Source of the DNA: Craspedostauros australis
Lineage: Eukaryota; Bacillariophyta; Bacillariophyceae; Mastogloiales; Achnanthaceae
Length of the DNA stretch: 64,000 nucleotides
NCBI GenBank assembly: GCA_026770025.1
Contig: JAMXDE010000012.1
Location: 992,001-1,056,000 of the forward strand
Reading direction: 5' to 3'
A model generated the notes under the pieces. That model had not been told where the DNA came from. It searched no databases and was given only the letters and a program-made list of their open reading frames with translations. The translations under genes were made by a program, and so were the position numbers. This document shows positions 43,155-55,028 of this stretch, piece by piece (the first letter of the stretch is position 1; each line of letters opens with the position of its first letter).

Positions 43155-43342
43155 ACCCCGTGATCCGAAACATTCGAAGATGGAGGACTCTATCCACCTT
43201 CATAAAGTAGGAGCAGATAGCAGTCATGGTGACGTAAGAGGTGATCATTCAACGACAGCGTAGCAACGCAGTACCTATGGAGAGCAGTTTTGAGACCAAA
43301 TACGCAAATAGATGCTTGCGTTCATAATCCTCTGCAACGCTC

Positions 43343-45445
43343 TCAGCCAAGACCACCCTGGAACTTGGTCTTCAGATCGCCACCAGCACCACCCATGATC
43401 ATCTGCAAAGCATCCTTGTCCACACGACGTCCCTTGTCAAGATCGCTGTTGCGATTCCAATTCCACGAACCCTTGCCATTCTTCCGAGCCTTCTCCTTCT
43501 CCATCTTCTCCTCGTGCTGCTTCGAGCGATGATGATCCATCAGACTGGGACCGCGGGCGTTCGCATGCGCATCCATGATACTGTCGATCTCACGCTGGAT
43601 TCGAGAGTCGATCTGCACAGCGTCCTCATCATCATGACTCTTCAAGTTGTCAAAGTTGCTCTTGCCCTTCATCTGCTTCTTCTTCACGTTGCTCAGCAGA
43701 TCGAACTTGCCAGGCTCCAGCATCCATTCCTCACGTCCACCCTGCGGTGCCATCTTGATGCCGGTCACGACGGACCGCATCTCGGCGGCACGTGCCTCAG
43801 CCTGCATCTTGATCACCTCCTTCGGCAAGGCTGGACCGCGTGCTCGTCGTGGTTCGGCACCAAAGGCCGCCGGTCCTTCATCGTCGCTTTCGTCATCACT
43901 GTTGGCATTCTGGATGCCTTCCACCATGCCTTGACGTGATGGGAACATGGCTCTGGATCGGATCTGCAGCTTGCCATCAGCCGAGACGGCCTTGTTGCAG
44001 AAGCTGATCACAGCTGCGAGAAGCTCCTTGGCAGGACGGACGTTGCCATCTGACAGACAGTATCCAATGACAGGTTTAGAGTCGGCACTGTCACCGTCAC
44101 TATCCGAATCGTCCTTATCGTCCTTATCGTCATCATCATCATCTGCCATCTCACATTCCTCCAGCTTGCACAGACGGAACAACGAATCCAGATCCTTCTT
44201 CAGATCTTCATCGGGCAATCCTTCCAACGAGATGCTCTGACCATCCATCAGATCTTTGCACAACACCTGCAGCTCCTGATGCAAAGTCGATCCTTGTTTG
44301 AAGAAGCGCTTCAGAAGACTCGATGCGTGATTCTCCACCTTCCCAACATCTGCCTGGTGTCTTGCTTTCGCGGCTGCCTTCGCACTCGCATCAGGCCCAT
44401 CATCGTCTTCCTCGTCGTCGTCATCGTGATCATTCCCATTCTTGCCGTTCCGTTGCTGATTCCGTTGCTTCATTGCTTCTTGAATCTTGGCAGCCAACTC
44501 CTCTTCTTTCACATCCTGCTTGCGCACAGCTTCCATCGTCAGACCCGCCTGATCCAACAACGACCTCACAGCTCGCAACAAGAATCTCTCATCATCCTTG
44601 CGACCCGGTGCAGCGTTGTAGAACCACATGCCAGATTCGGGACTCCTCTCCACTCCAAACTCCGACAGCGATGTGAAGATGTGCTGCAGTCCACTCGAGA
44701 TGAGATCATCCGTGACCTGTCGCAAGTCGAAGGTGGATCCACCTGCCAATCGAATGAGGATGGTGGGAAGATCAGCCGCAAACTCAGGTCTGGATGTGAA
44801 CAGTTGGAAGAGTGCATTGGCGAGGAGGGTGGCGTTTGGTGGTGGAGCGGTGTTGGGCTTTGCACCTTCAGAATCATCAGATTCATGGTTGTTGTTGTTA
44901 TTGTTGCTCCTGCTTCTGCTGGCGGTGGTGGTGGTGTTCTTTCTCTTCTTTGATTTGTTCTTTGACTTGCGATCCTTCTTGTCCTTCTTGGAAGTCTTCT
45001 TTGAGGCCTTTTTGATTGATTTCTTGGATGATTTCTTGTCACGATGCTTCCTCCTTCGCTTTCTGCGATCGTGACTGCTGTCTCGGCTGCTGTCATCGCT
45101 GTCATTATCGCTGTCATCATCTGAGCTGTTGCTTCTGCTGTTGCTTCTGCTTTCATCGGAGACATCCATGTGACGGGACGATGAGGATGATCGTTTGTGC
45201 TTGCGATGATGATGTTTCTTCGTCTTCTTGTGTGACTTGTTGCCGTTGCCGTTGCCGCTGCCGTTGTCGCGGGTGGTGGTAGTGGCGGCGGTGGTGCGTT
45301 TCTTCTTTGATTTCTTGTGTCTGTGAGAGTCCTCCTCCTCTGATAGACTGTCGTTGTTGTTCCGTTTGTCGTTGTCGGATTGGTCATCAGAGTGGTCCCG
45401 ATCATTGCGATCTTTCTTGTCCTTCCTTTCTCTCTTGCGTTTCAT
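43343..45445 (-). CDS. GPALPP1: GPALPP1-like (DUF3752) nuclear protein with Lys/Arg/Ser-rich N-terminus
   Basis: 700-aa intronless protein. Residues 1-190 are almost entirely charged or Ser/Asn low complexity (many KKSKKK, HRKHKR and SRS stretches), as in splicing-speckle proteins. From about residue 480 the sequence becomes conserved in style: ELLAAVISFCNKAVSADG, the signature RGPALPKEVIK (about 537), VTGIKMAPQGGREEWMLEPGKFDLL, then SRIQREIDSIMDAHANARGPSLMDHHR. The GPALP plus EEWM...PGK combination matches the GPALPP-motif/DUF3752 family, whose molecular role is unclear. The central region (about 205-330) is helical with no known domain recognised. It is transcribed divergently from DAHP synthase. 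Confidence 0.7.
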   Translation of the reverse strand: MKRKRERKDKKDRNDRDHSDDQSDNDKRNNNDSLSEEEDSHRHKKSKKKRTTAATTTTRDNGSGNGNGNKSHKKTKKHHHRKHKRSSSSSRHMDVSDESRSNSRSNSSDDDSDNDSDDSSRDSSHDRRKRRRKHRDKKSSKKSIKKASKKTSKKDKKDRKSKNKSKKRKNTTTTASRSRSNNNNNNHESDDSEGAKPNTAPPPNATLLANALFQLFTSRPEFAADLPTILIRLAGGSTFDLRQVTDDLISSGLQHIFTSLSEFGVERSPESGMWFYNAAPGRKDDERFLLRAVRSLLDQAGLTMEAVRKQDVKEEELAAKIQEAMKQRNQQRNGKNGNDHDDDDEEDDDGPDASAKAAAKARHQADVGKVENHASSLLKRFFKQGSTLHQELQVLCKDLMDGQSISLEGLPDEDLKKDLDSLFRLCKLEECEMADDDDDDKDDKDDSDSDGDSADSKPVIGYCLSDGNVRPAKELLAAVISFCNKAVSADGKLQIRSRAMFPSRQGMVEGIQNANSDDESDDEGPAAFGAEPRRARGPALPKEVIKMQAEARAAEMRSVVTGIKMAPQGGREEWMLEPGKFDLLSNVKKKQMKGKSNFDNLKSHDDEDAVQIDSRIQREIDSIMDAHANARGPSLMDHHRSKQHEEKMEKEKARKNGKGSWNWNRNSDLDKGRRVDKDALQMIMGGAGGDLKTKFQGGLG

Positions 45446-46270
45446 GATGATGGTTGCAATGTGTGATGTGTAGATCTGTGTGACGAGGATGGATGTGTGT
45501 TTTGATGTGAATGGATGGTCTCTGCTGATGTTGAGAGACTGTGGTGATGGCAGTGATGCTGGATGTAGTGAGAGACGCGAAGGATGTTCTCAGTCGGTGG
45601 ATCAGTGGTCTCACATCGTTTGTGTTGTTTGTGTTGTTTGTGTTGTTCGTGTGGTTCTGTTTGTGTTGTGTTGGTCACATTTTGGTGGTTGTTGAGGGGT
45701 AGCTAAAAGTGTCGATTGTGTCTAATTTCGGTTGTCGGTTGAAACGTGTGTTTATTCGATAAGTAGAAATAGAATGGAAGTGGGCTGGTTGACATCATCC
45801 GTGACGTCACGGGCTTGTATTGTCATGAATCACGTCAACAGAAGCGATGCAAGTCACGAGTCTCTCAACTTTGCACCACCACACGCGCTTCCTCAATCGT
45901 GCGCATCTGCGACGCTTGTTGTCCAATCAAACGTCGCTTCCCGAAGAAGAATGCAAACTTCAAAACCAATGGTTGGTGACGTCTGTCCATCGCCAAACAT
46001 GGAAATGGCGAATTGGTTTTCGATTCGCGAATCAGGCAGAACAAAGACCAATCAAACAGCAACTCGACATCAACCACGACGAAACGCGAAAACAACAAAC
46101 AACGCACTGTAACAACGGCGATAATGGCGGCAACGGCCACAGTAACAACAAGAGACAACCCTGGACCGGGCTGCTCCATCCCGACAACGAACACAATCTT
46201 CGACTGAGCCGAGATTCATCAGGCATCAACACCACAGAAACTCACAACGACGAAGATCCAAGTTGAAATC
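45446..46270. other. Divergent intergenic region
   Basis: 825 bp between the GPALPP1-like and DAHP synthase start codons. It contains a degenerate (TTTGTGTTG)n run at about 45615-45670, next to the minus-strand gene. No convincing coding sequence. Confidence 0.45.
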
Positions 46271-48842
46271 ATGAAGCTCGCAGTTGCCTCCGCGCTCATG
46301 GCCATGTTGGCATCCTCCAGCGATGCCTTCTCGCCATCCTCCGTTACAAGGTGCGTTTGGACAGAGGGCCAAGATCGTGCTTTTTGCTGTCTGCCAGGAC
46401 GCCGACAAGTTGAAGGCTGGATCGTGACACAATGAAAGTCACCAAGCATCAGCAGCATCATATCACATCATGCTTGTGCATCGGTCGCATCATGGCCGAA
46501 CATCTCAGCCAATGGCACGGATGCGATGTGATGCCGAATGCACACCACCACGGTTCATCTTCACAACAGCACCGCGCGATTCTGGATTCCGCCTCTTGTG
46601 CATCGGGATGCGAACCCTTGGTCGTCGACCGAGCATCGCGCCAGCTGCTTGTCGTCAAAGGGAACCGATCACAACAGAGATGACGATCGCCATTCTCTGG
46701 TGCCAACCACTGTCGCATTCTATTTCAGCGAAATAAACCGAAAGATGCGTTGGTGTTGGGTTGGAATGAGTGCAATATCCGTCAAACCAATTCCATTCAT
46801 CGCATTGCTCACATCACTCGCCGCCCACGCGCTTTTCGTTTCCAACCAACCTTGATGCCTTTGCAATTTCAACTTCAATTTGTCCCGATGCTGATCACAG
46901 ATCGGCATCCGGCCTCTCCATGGTCGCCACCAGCCCATCCGGAACCTCCACTTCGTCTGGAAGCTCTGACTGGTCGCCAGAGTCCTGGAAGAATGTCCCT
47001 ATCGCACAGCCACCAAATTTCGAAGAGAAGGAGCTGGATGCCGCTGTCGAGAAGCTCGAGAAGTGCGCTCCTTTGGTCTTTGCCGGTGAGGTGCGAGCGC
47101 TGCACGAGCAGCTCGCACGCGCCTGCACTGGACAGGGCTTCCTCCTCATCGGAGGTGACTGCGCCGAGGCATTCAACGAGTTCAACGTTGATCACGTGCG
47201 TGATACCTTCCGCGTCATGCTCCAGATGTCCCTCGTCCTTGCCTTCGGTTCTGCTATGCCAGTCATCAAGGTCGGACGTATGGCCGGACAATTCGCCAAG
47301 CCACGCAGTGAGCCTAATGAGGTTCAGAACGGTGTCAGCCTCCCATCCTACCGTGGAGATATCATCAACCGCGAGGAATTCACACCAGAGGCCCGCCGCC
47401 ACAACCCAGAGAACATGGTCCAGGCTTACCACCAGAGTGCGCAGACCCTCAACATCCTCCGCGCATTCTCCACCGGTGGATATGCCGACATTTCCCGTCT
47501 GCACGCATGGAATCTTGACTTCGTCGAGCAAACCGACGAAGGCAGCCGGTACGTCAACCATGGCCCTGTTACTGTATCGCAATATGGTTTGATCCAATTG
47601 TGGTTCGCAACTTGATGTTGGACTAAGGACATTGCTGGCAGTATCATGCAGTTTTCGAATGAGCACTTTGAATCATTCAACACCCAGATACTGACACTGA
47701 CCCAACCACTTTACGACCCTTCCTTGCTTCATTCATCGGCTGCGGTACTTGGTGTTCGGATCACGATTGTCGCAATTGAATCTGTTACATTCAAAACTGT
47801 GCCCCCCACATACCATGTACAACAACAATTTGACAATGGTGCAATGGCACGATTCAATTGTTGACATGAATACTGGAACGAAAATGGACAACTGTCATGA
47901 ATCGCTGCGGCTCTGGCTGTTGACAAACGAAACGGAAACTACGAATGTGTTGGAACCACAACTCATGCTCCAATGGAACCGTTCTACCAACGCATCTCGA
48001 ATTGTTCCCACACGGACCGCAACATCATCATTGCCACCGCTGCTCAATTGGATTTTTGACACTAATGAAGCTACCGCAAGTTCGCCACCAAGGTCGACGA
48101 ATCTCTTCGTTTCATGAAGGCCATCGGTGTCGACACCGCAGACGCCCCCTTCACAAAGACCGACTTTTACACTGCCCACGAGTGCCTGCTCTTGCCGTAC
48201 GAGCAAGCCTTGACTCGCGAGGACTCCACGACGGGACGTTACTACGACTGCTCCGCCCACATGCTCTGGGTCGGAGAGCGTACCAGACAGCTCGACGGTG
48301 CGCATTTGGAGTACGTCCGCGGCGTCGGCAATCCGCTCGGAGTCAAGATCAGCGACAAGTGCACACCAGACGAGCTCATCGAGATCATCGAGACCATGAA
48401 CCCACAGAACATTCCAGGCCGCCTCACCATTATCGTGCGCATGGGAGCCGAGAAGCTGAGAAAGAACCTCCCTGGTCTGATCCGCGCAGTCCAGCGGGAA
48501 GGCAAGTCCGTTTTGTGGATGTCTGATCCAGTCCACGGCAACACCCGCAAGACGGAGAATGGATTCAAGACCCGTGACTTCGAGAACATCCGCGCCGAGC
48601 TCCGTGCCTTCTTCGATGTCCACGACGAGATGGGATCGCACCCAGGCGGTGTCCACTTGGAGATGACAGGAGAGGACGTCACCGAATGCGTCGGAGGACT
48701 CAGTGACGTCACTGAACAAAGCCTCGGAGATCGTTACCACACCTACTGCGATCCAAGATTGAACGGTGCCCAGGCCCTGGAGCTTGCCTTCCTCATTGCC
48801 GAGCGCATGAGACAACGAACAGGCCTTCCACCGATCGAGTAA
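46271..48842 (+). CDS. DHS: Class II 3-deoxy-D-arabino-heptulosonate-7-phosphate (DAHP) synthase, plastid-targeted
   Basis: First enzyme of the shikimate pathway: PEP plus erythrose-4-phosphate to DAHP. Three exons, 46271-46350, 46901-47548 and 48071-48842, both introns phase 2, total 499 aa. Exon 1 encodes a signal peptide [26 protein letters not shown]. The A|F site is followed by Ser-rich transit sequence ([12 protein letters not shown]), the pattern used to import proteins into red-algal-derived secondary plastids. Mature enzyme motifs are [82 protein letters not shown] and [15 protein letters not shown]. The exon 2-3 join reads [17 protein letters not shown], as expected. The acceptor at 48070 was picked by frame and homology. 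Confidence 0.92.
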
Positions 48843-49312
48843 GCGTGCGATGCGAGCATCGGTGTCGTATCGATTAATGCCATAGTGTGAATATCATCAT
48901 ATAGTCCGTCACACTCTGGAGCGGAGACACGTGGATTCAGTACGGGCCCGCGTCCTCTACAGGGATCAGCAGATGCATGCAGGCATTGCATGGTGCCCAA
49001 GCGAGAGCTCTCTTTGTGTGTACGTGCACATGGCAGATGTGTGCGTGACAAATCTTGGCGCCAAAATCTAGCTTCCTGTGCAATAACACTTGTCGAAAAT
49101 GGGCTCTGAAATAGAAAATACGAATTGGCTAAATTCAATCTGCGGATACGGGAGAGAACACCCGCTGTTTCTGAAGTGGTCATCGAAGGCGACGATGTCA
49201 CGAACAAACACGAATCCGGAATTTGGCGTGAAACAGCCATCGCACCCGCAGAGAACAATAGCGTCAACGGTACAAATCCGCCCAAAAGATCACAACCAAG
49301 AAACAGCAAAGG

Positions 49313-49349
<37 letters not shown>

Positions 49350-49391
49350 CAAACACCCTCACTCAAGTCACAACCAACGTATTATACAAAG
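48843..49391. other. Intergenic region with (AAC)n microsatellite
   Basis: 549 bp between DAHP synthase and the next start. A perfect or near-perfect (AAC)n tract lies at about 49313-49349, probably in the 5' UTR of the downstream gene. The downstream reading frame is open through it (poly-Thr), so an N-terminal extension from 49125 cannot be ruled out. Confidence 0.5.
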
Positions 49392-52300
49392 ATGCAATCC
49401 AACAACACCCAAGCCAGCGATCCAAGCGCATTGCGAGACAACAGAGCGGCGCCGGCAGCAGCACCCAACGAAGCGGCGGGAGTCCCGTCCTTTGCCGAAC
49501 CCCACACCAATCCTCCTGCTGAAGATGACACCCGTTCGGCGGATGAAACGCTGGCGGAAGCCATGGGGCGTCTGTCTGTGCAACAGAAAGAGATAGTCGA
49601 GAAGGAGATCGTGGGAAAACTTGGGGTTCCTGCGGAATTCCCACGACAGATGAACCCCCTGTTGCAGCAACTGTGTGCACGATTGCAGTCCATCAGGCAC
49701 AAACCAGCCTTTGACTTTGCTCTGCAACAGAATCCTGCCTTCATCTATAACGCGCAATTCCTTCGCATGTTTTTGCGCGCTGAAAGGTACAATGTCAACC
49801 ACGCAGCAGACCGGCTTGTGCGGCACTTCGAAGCCAAGCGAGAGCTCTGGGGTGATGCCAAGCTCACCAAGAGGATCACCATGGACGACTTCACCGAAGA
49901 AGAGAAACCGTTCTTCACCAAGAGAGGTGGCAGCATCCAAATGTTGCCAATACGGGATCATGCGGGAAGGGCTGTATTCTTCTCCCACGAAGGAGAGAAC
50001 GCAAATTGCCTCATGGACCAGAACCCTGAGATACACAACGTAAGTTTCGCACTTCTGCATCAGTCAATGTCTCCGATGTCCATCGGTGGAAGATGTCTGT
50101 GAAGCTCGTGTGCTTGGCTCGTAACAGATGTTGCAATACTAGCACGTACATCCGCCACCGCGAAGTGCAGTTGGCACATATTCTGATGTATGCAAGTCAA
50201 TCCGTTGATCACCCCATCTTTCCATCACTTCCTCGGGCCCTGCTCCAATCCTGCTGCATTCGTTCATACTCTCCTCTCTCCCCATTCCACAGATCCGATT
50301 TCTGTGGTACCTTATCATGGCACACATCGAAGACGACGACGAAACACAGATCAATGGAATTGTGTACGTGGGATATGGAGTGGACTCCAAGCCCAAAGGA
50401 ACCAGGGACGAGTTCAACGTATGGTGGGCGGGATGCAAGGCTGCCAACGCCATGCCCGTCCGAATTACAGGCTTCCACTACTGCTACCAGGGACTCCTGA
50501 TGAAACCGTTGGTCAGCCTCGTGGCGTGGGGCCTGAGTCCCATCACACGTTGCCGGATCCAAGCAGTCTGCGGTAAGTCAATCCACCCATGCATGCCTAC
50601 ATGTATTCACGTATGGATGCTTTACCGTTCAAACATTCACGTAGAGTTCGAACAGGCATCCGTTCGATTGAAGCGCAACCAAGTTCTCACCTTTGCGCAC
50701 GTTTCAAGTACACCTTCACTCACCGATCGTTCTTTGTTCGTTCGTGCTGTCCCTGCTGTTTGCTTTCAAATCAACGTCACATCGCAGGAAACCATGCCAC
50801 ATGCGTCAAACACTTGAAGAAGTTTGGCATCCCTGTGCACGTCCTTCCCCTCGACGAGGACTACGCCGCATCATTCAAGCAGAGAGGCGAAAGCAAGAAG
50901 AAGTACCTTCCCTTGCTGCTCAATCGTAAGGAATTCGAGAAGTTCCTGAGTCGCCGCAAGCAGGTTGAGGGGCATCCGACGGCGTACGCTCACCGCATTG
51001 AGCTGCTGAGACAGACCGACGTCATTGTTGGAAAGGGAAAGAACCATCAGAAGCATCACGGAAACCTCAAATTCGGCAGGCTTGTGAATGAGCGCGTGGC
51101 AAGATTGGGCGCGGGACGAAGCAACAAAGAAAAGGGTGATATTGGCATGGAGGTGGCCAATCAGATGAGGCAGAACGGTATCCGATTCGTCCAGCAGGTG
51201 GAAAAGTGTGGGATCTGGCGGCTTGCCGACTGGCTAGCAGTCGAGAAGAAAGTTCGGAACCTTACAAATCGCATCAAGATCGAGCCCAACAAGAACGAGG
51301 GCAACGGCGATGATAGTTCAACCATCGTTGCTTCCAAGAGAGCGAGAAGCATGCCACCTCATCCTGGCTCATCACCAAATGCAAAGAATCTTGAGACTAC
51401 CGGCATGCCCGTTGCCAACGAAAACGAAGATGAGGATGAAGGCGACGAAGGGCGCGTTGCCACCATGAACAGCCACCAAGCCAGTACGAGTAGCGACCAA
51501 GATGCCAAACCAGCAGCCAAACGAAGAGCGACACCGGCAAGCACACGCGTACCGGCTCTGGCTCCTGCTGTATCATCATTAGCGATGCAAGCAGGAGCCG
51601 TTGATGACGACGAAGTGCAAGTTGTTCAAGTCATCCGGGCCCCGACTTCGTCACAGGACCCTGCTGCTGCCGGTGCCATTGCCCCACAAGCACAGACTCC
51701 AACGCCATACGGAGATGTGCCTTCTCCCAATTTCCCTCAATATCCGGCTCATCCGCGAGCTCCAACCTTTGCCGCCCACCAACAAGCAGCAATCCAAGGA
51801 AGAGGCGTGCAGATGGGTCAGGCTGGAATGCCAGCAGGCATCACCCCGAACCCCGCGCAGCTGCCGCCGAACCTGCAAGCGCAACAGGTGAGACCCAACC
51901 TACAGGCGTTTGGCCCGCAGCAGCAGCTCCCGACATCTCCAGCCGATGGCCTCCCGAATGGCACCATGCCTCAGAACCTTGGTTTTCGGGGCACTGGTAC
52001 CGTCCCGTTCCAGGGTAGTATCACGGGAGGGAACGTGGTGGGTGGAATGACGGTGCCAACCAATCTAAATGCAGCTTCGGTCGCGCAGCCGAATCCGGCT
52101 GCAGCCGCTGCTCCCAATACCGTCGTGATGCCAGCGAATGCCGGGATGTTTCCCAACCTCATGACAGGAGGTGTTGGCGGAGCGACAGCATTCAACCAAG
52201 GTACACCAAACATGCAGCTCCCACGGAACCTCACACCAAATCTCACCCAAAATATCACGCAGAACATGCAAGCGCCCATGACATCCGCACAGGCGCAAAC

Positions 52301-52661
52301 GCTGACCATGCCTCCACATGGAATGATGGCAGCTCCCAATGCAGCTACGGTCGCGCAACCGAATCTAGCCGCAGCCGTTGCTCCCAATACTGTCACGATG
52401 CCAACAGCTGCTGGGACCGATCCCAACCTCATGACAAGAGGTATTGAAGCGACAACATTCAACCAACAGACTAGCTATCTTGTCCAACCAGTCGAGGCGC
52501 AACAGGCTGGCTTGATGACGGCCTCCCAAATGGTTGCTTTCATGGTACAACTCCAACACGAAACTGGTGACTTGCCAACTTGGAGAGCCCGACCGAATGG
52601 AAATATTTCCCCCTTGCCTTTGACGCAACCAGGGCAAGAAATTCACCGCAAGCAATTGTGA
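49392..52661 (+). CDS. CRAL-TRIO-like / DUF6824 fusion protein
   Basis: Three exons, 49392-50039, 50293-50572 and 50788-52661 (introns phase 0 and 1), about 933 aa. Residues 100-330 resemble the diatom-type CRAL-TRIO lipid-binding region: NAQFLRMFLRAERYNVNHAADRLVRHFEAKRELWG, IQMLPIRDHAGRAVFF, RFLWYLIMAHIEDDDE, FGIPVHVLPLDED. Residues about 385-465 form a DUF6824-type domain: DVIVGKGKNHQKHHGNLKFGRLVNE...GIRFVQ...GIWRLADWLAVEKKVRNLTNRIK. The remainder is a Pro/Gln/Asn/Met-rich tail with an internal repeat. The joins IHN-IRFLWY and QAVCG-NHATCVKH keep frame and homology. Function unknown: DUF6824 is common in diatoms and sometimes called regulatory, and CRAL-TRIO domains bind small lipids. The start at 49392 is the ATG after the (AAC)n tract; 49125 would add 89 residues. 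Confidence 0.8.
52071..52466 (+). repeat. Internal coding repeat in the CRAL-TRIO/DUF6824 gene tail
   Basis: Two copies, 52071-52199 and 52341-52466, about 129 and 126 bp. They share AQPN.AAA.APNTV.MP and PNLMT.G...FNQ. The second lacks one codon, so frame is kept. Confidence 0.85.
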
Positions 52662-55028
52662 GCGCGATACAGAGCTAGTCTCCGCACGTGGAAGCACTCG
52701 GCGGATACGACCTACGCTTGGTCTGCTGTATGCCAGCCAATCCTTCAGGTTCGCGCGATCGGAGAGCTCGAACCGATGTCATAGTCGTACTCGTAGCCGT
52801 ACGACCAACTATGGCACTCCACGAACATGCATACAATTCACACACATTCCTGTACCATGCGGCATACGCACAGGTCATAGATAAACAGTTATAACAATGA
52901 CAATGACACAAGAGGTGCATCACATGTGCGGGTAGCTGCCAGGTCCAGATTGAGAGGAACCTTGGCTCAAGTAGCTCGCGCCTGCCTCCATTCCATCAAC
53001 GTGCGCAGTGATTGCAAAGTAGAGTCGAGCAGAGAGTCGAGCATTACATACGACTACGACCTGCAGATCGCATTCGATGCCCTCACGATAACACGCTGAC
53101 AATTTGTGTTGAAATAGACTAATCTAGAGCACACCCAAAACCATCCAAATAAGTGCTTATCATGCTATATCTCAACAACACATCATTTACACTTAAAAAT
53201 AAACAGTGAATTCAGACACCTTACAATCATTGATTCTGAATATTGAAGTTAAATTGAGATGAAGTTTCTTTTTTAATGTCATTTTGGCTTGCTGTCTGTG
53301 GTGTGGTGGATGCCAAGAAATTCTGGATGACACCCTGCTGCCCTCCCTTCAGCACCCATGATCATCATCATCCTGTCATTTTCGCAATCTGCGCACCACA
53401 TTAGCTCTTTACACCCCCCATATATCCACCGCATGAAGCATTCCAAGTTAGATGTGCATTGCAGATGCTAAATGCTCCCTGCAGTGAAACCCAGAAATTT
53501 CGAAAAACTATTTTCAATGTGGATACCATTCATATTTGGATCCGTATCTTGTCCATATGGCCCTTTCAGCCCCTCCACATGCCCTCATGAGATCCAATGT
53601 TCCCTGGCGACACACTGATACATCCAGAATGGGTGGGTCATTCATACCTCCAAAGGTACACCTCCATGTGATGATGCCATCATGGTGTTTTAGAAGCACC
53701 AAAAACGACCCTCTTGTGTGCATTCCTGACTGCAGCCTCTTCCAGACAATATCCATGGAGAAGACTTCACCATGATCACCTTAAGTTACTTCTGAACACA
53801 TCTTGTATGGGTGACTTTTGCAGGGCACCCATCCTTGCTGAAGCCACATGATGTGTGTACTACCACCCACCAAAAACTCTTGCCCTCCACTTGTCGAGAC
53901 GTACATGTGAGTATATGTCGAGATATACGTGTATATGTGCATCTTTCACCCGTTATTCTCTCATACGCACTTGGACGGTATAACTACACTAGTGTTGATA
54001 GTATGCTGTGATTTGTCAGAATTACAGTGGAAATGGAACACACGAAAATGAGCAGAATTTCTGGAGGAAATTTGCAATCGACGATTTCTGAGAGAATTAG
54101 AAATATCGTCCATCCATCCATCAATGGTACCAAGAGAATCTCGAGGTACCTCCCAACTAAACCTCAGATGACGATATCATCTGACAGACTACTGCATCAC
54201 CAATGAAATGTGACATCTGGAGAGCAGAAGGACGCTTACTGACGTTGACAGGATGTCATCATGTCACCACGTCGACATCTGTCTCCATGTCAGAGCAGAA
54301 GGTGAAGATTTGATGACTGAAGGACATCAAGATCATGGATACAGGAGGTGAAGTTCAAATGGTAAGTACTCATGGAGTAGGAACCAGTAGTGAATTAACG
54401 GAGTGTCAAATGTGGAGTACGCATCGAACACGAAGTATCGTGTAGCACGAGCACACGATGTTGAGATAGAGAGAATACGAAGAGTAGCGAGAGAGCATTG
54501 GGCAGGAGAGTAGACACCAAGAGGATCGGAGTCTCAACGTAATGAAATAGCAAACAGAACGACTATCAACAACACTGTCTTCCACGATCGTAGGCTTCCA
54601 ATCACGGAACTTGCCAACAGTGACACAATGGCATCTTGTTGACGTCAGCTGTCGCTTCCACGGTTCTTCTGATTCTGCATTCCATCGATGATGTCGATGG
54701 TCTGGCGAGGATATCGTCATTTGAGGCTTAGTTGGGAAAGACATCGAGCTTCTCTCGATGTCATACATTTGAGGAAATTCATTAACCAGCCCTTTTGAAG
54801 TGCCGATTTGCATCAACCAGCCTGTTTTGTGTTTCTTAGCGACTCAAAACGTCCAAATGTCCATACGACGTCCCGTGGACACAAAATCTCACATCGACTC
54901 GCAAGTTTAGGTATAAATGTAGACTACCTGCACTACACACGAAAAGTATAAGCCACATCATACATGTTTCACATAATCGCCCTAGAATGCAATCAAATAG
55001 TCCATTAAAATTTAATGCATCTAGTAAA
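52662..55028. other. Gene-poor, AT-rich region
   Basis: About 2.4 kb without a convincing gene. Base composition becomes AT-rich from about 53100. The longest frames (53514-53756, 53811-54011, and 54406-54816 on the minus strand) have no recognisable domain. An imperfect inverted repeat at 54152/54710 is the only structure I can support. It may be remains of an old mobile element. Confidence 0.5.
54152..54736. repeat. Imperfect inverted repeat in the gene-poor region
   Basis: 54152-54178 and the reverse complement of 54710-54736 agree at 25 of 27 bases (core CCCAACTAA.CCTCA.ATG, then ACGATATC). Weaker similarity continues outward from the arms, e.g. GACGTTGACAGGATG versus GACGTCAACAAGATG. 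Confidence 0.65.

Noticed and set aside
45732-46266. Frames upstream of DAHP synthase as a separate gene or an extended N-terminus
   Set aside because: Low-complexity Asn/Thr-rich sequence with no domain; the ATG at 46271 gives a textbook signal peptide.
49125-49391. N-terminal extension of the CRAL-TRIO-like protein through the poly-Thr run
   Set aside because: The run is an (AAC)n microsatellite likely in the 5' UTR; the ATG at 49392 is preferred, though the longer start is not excluded.
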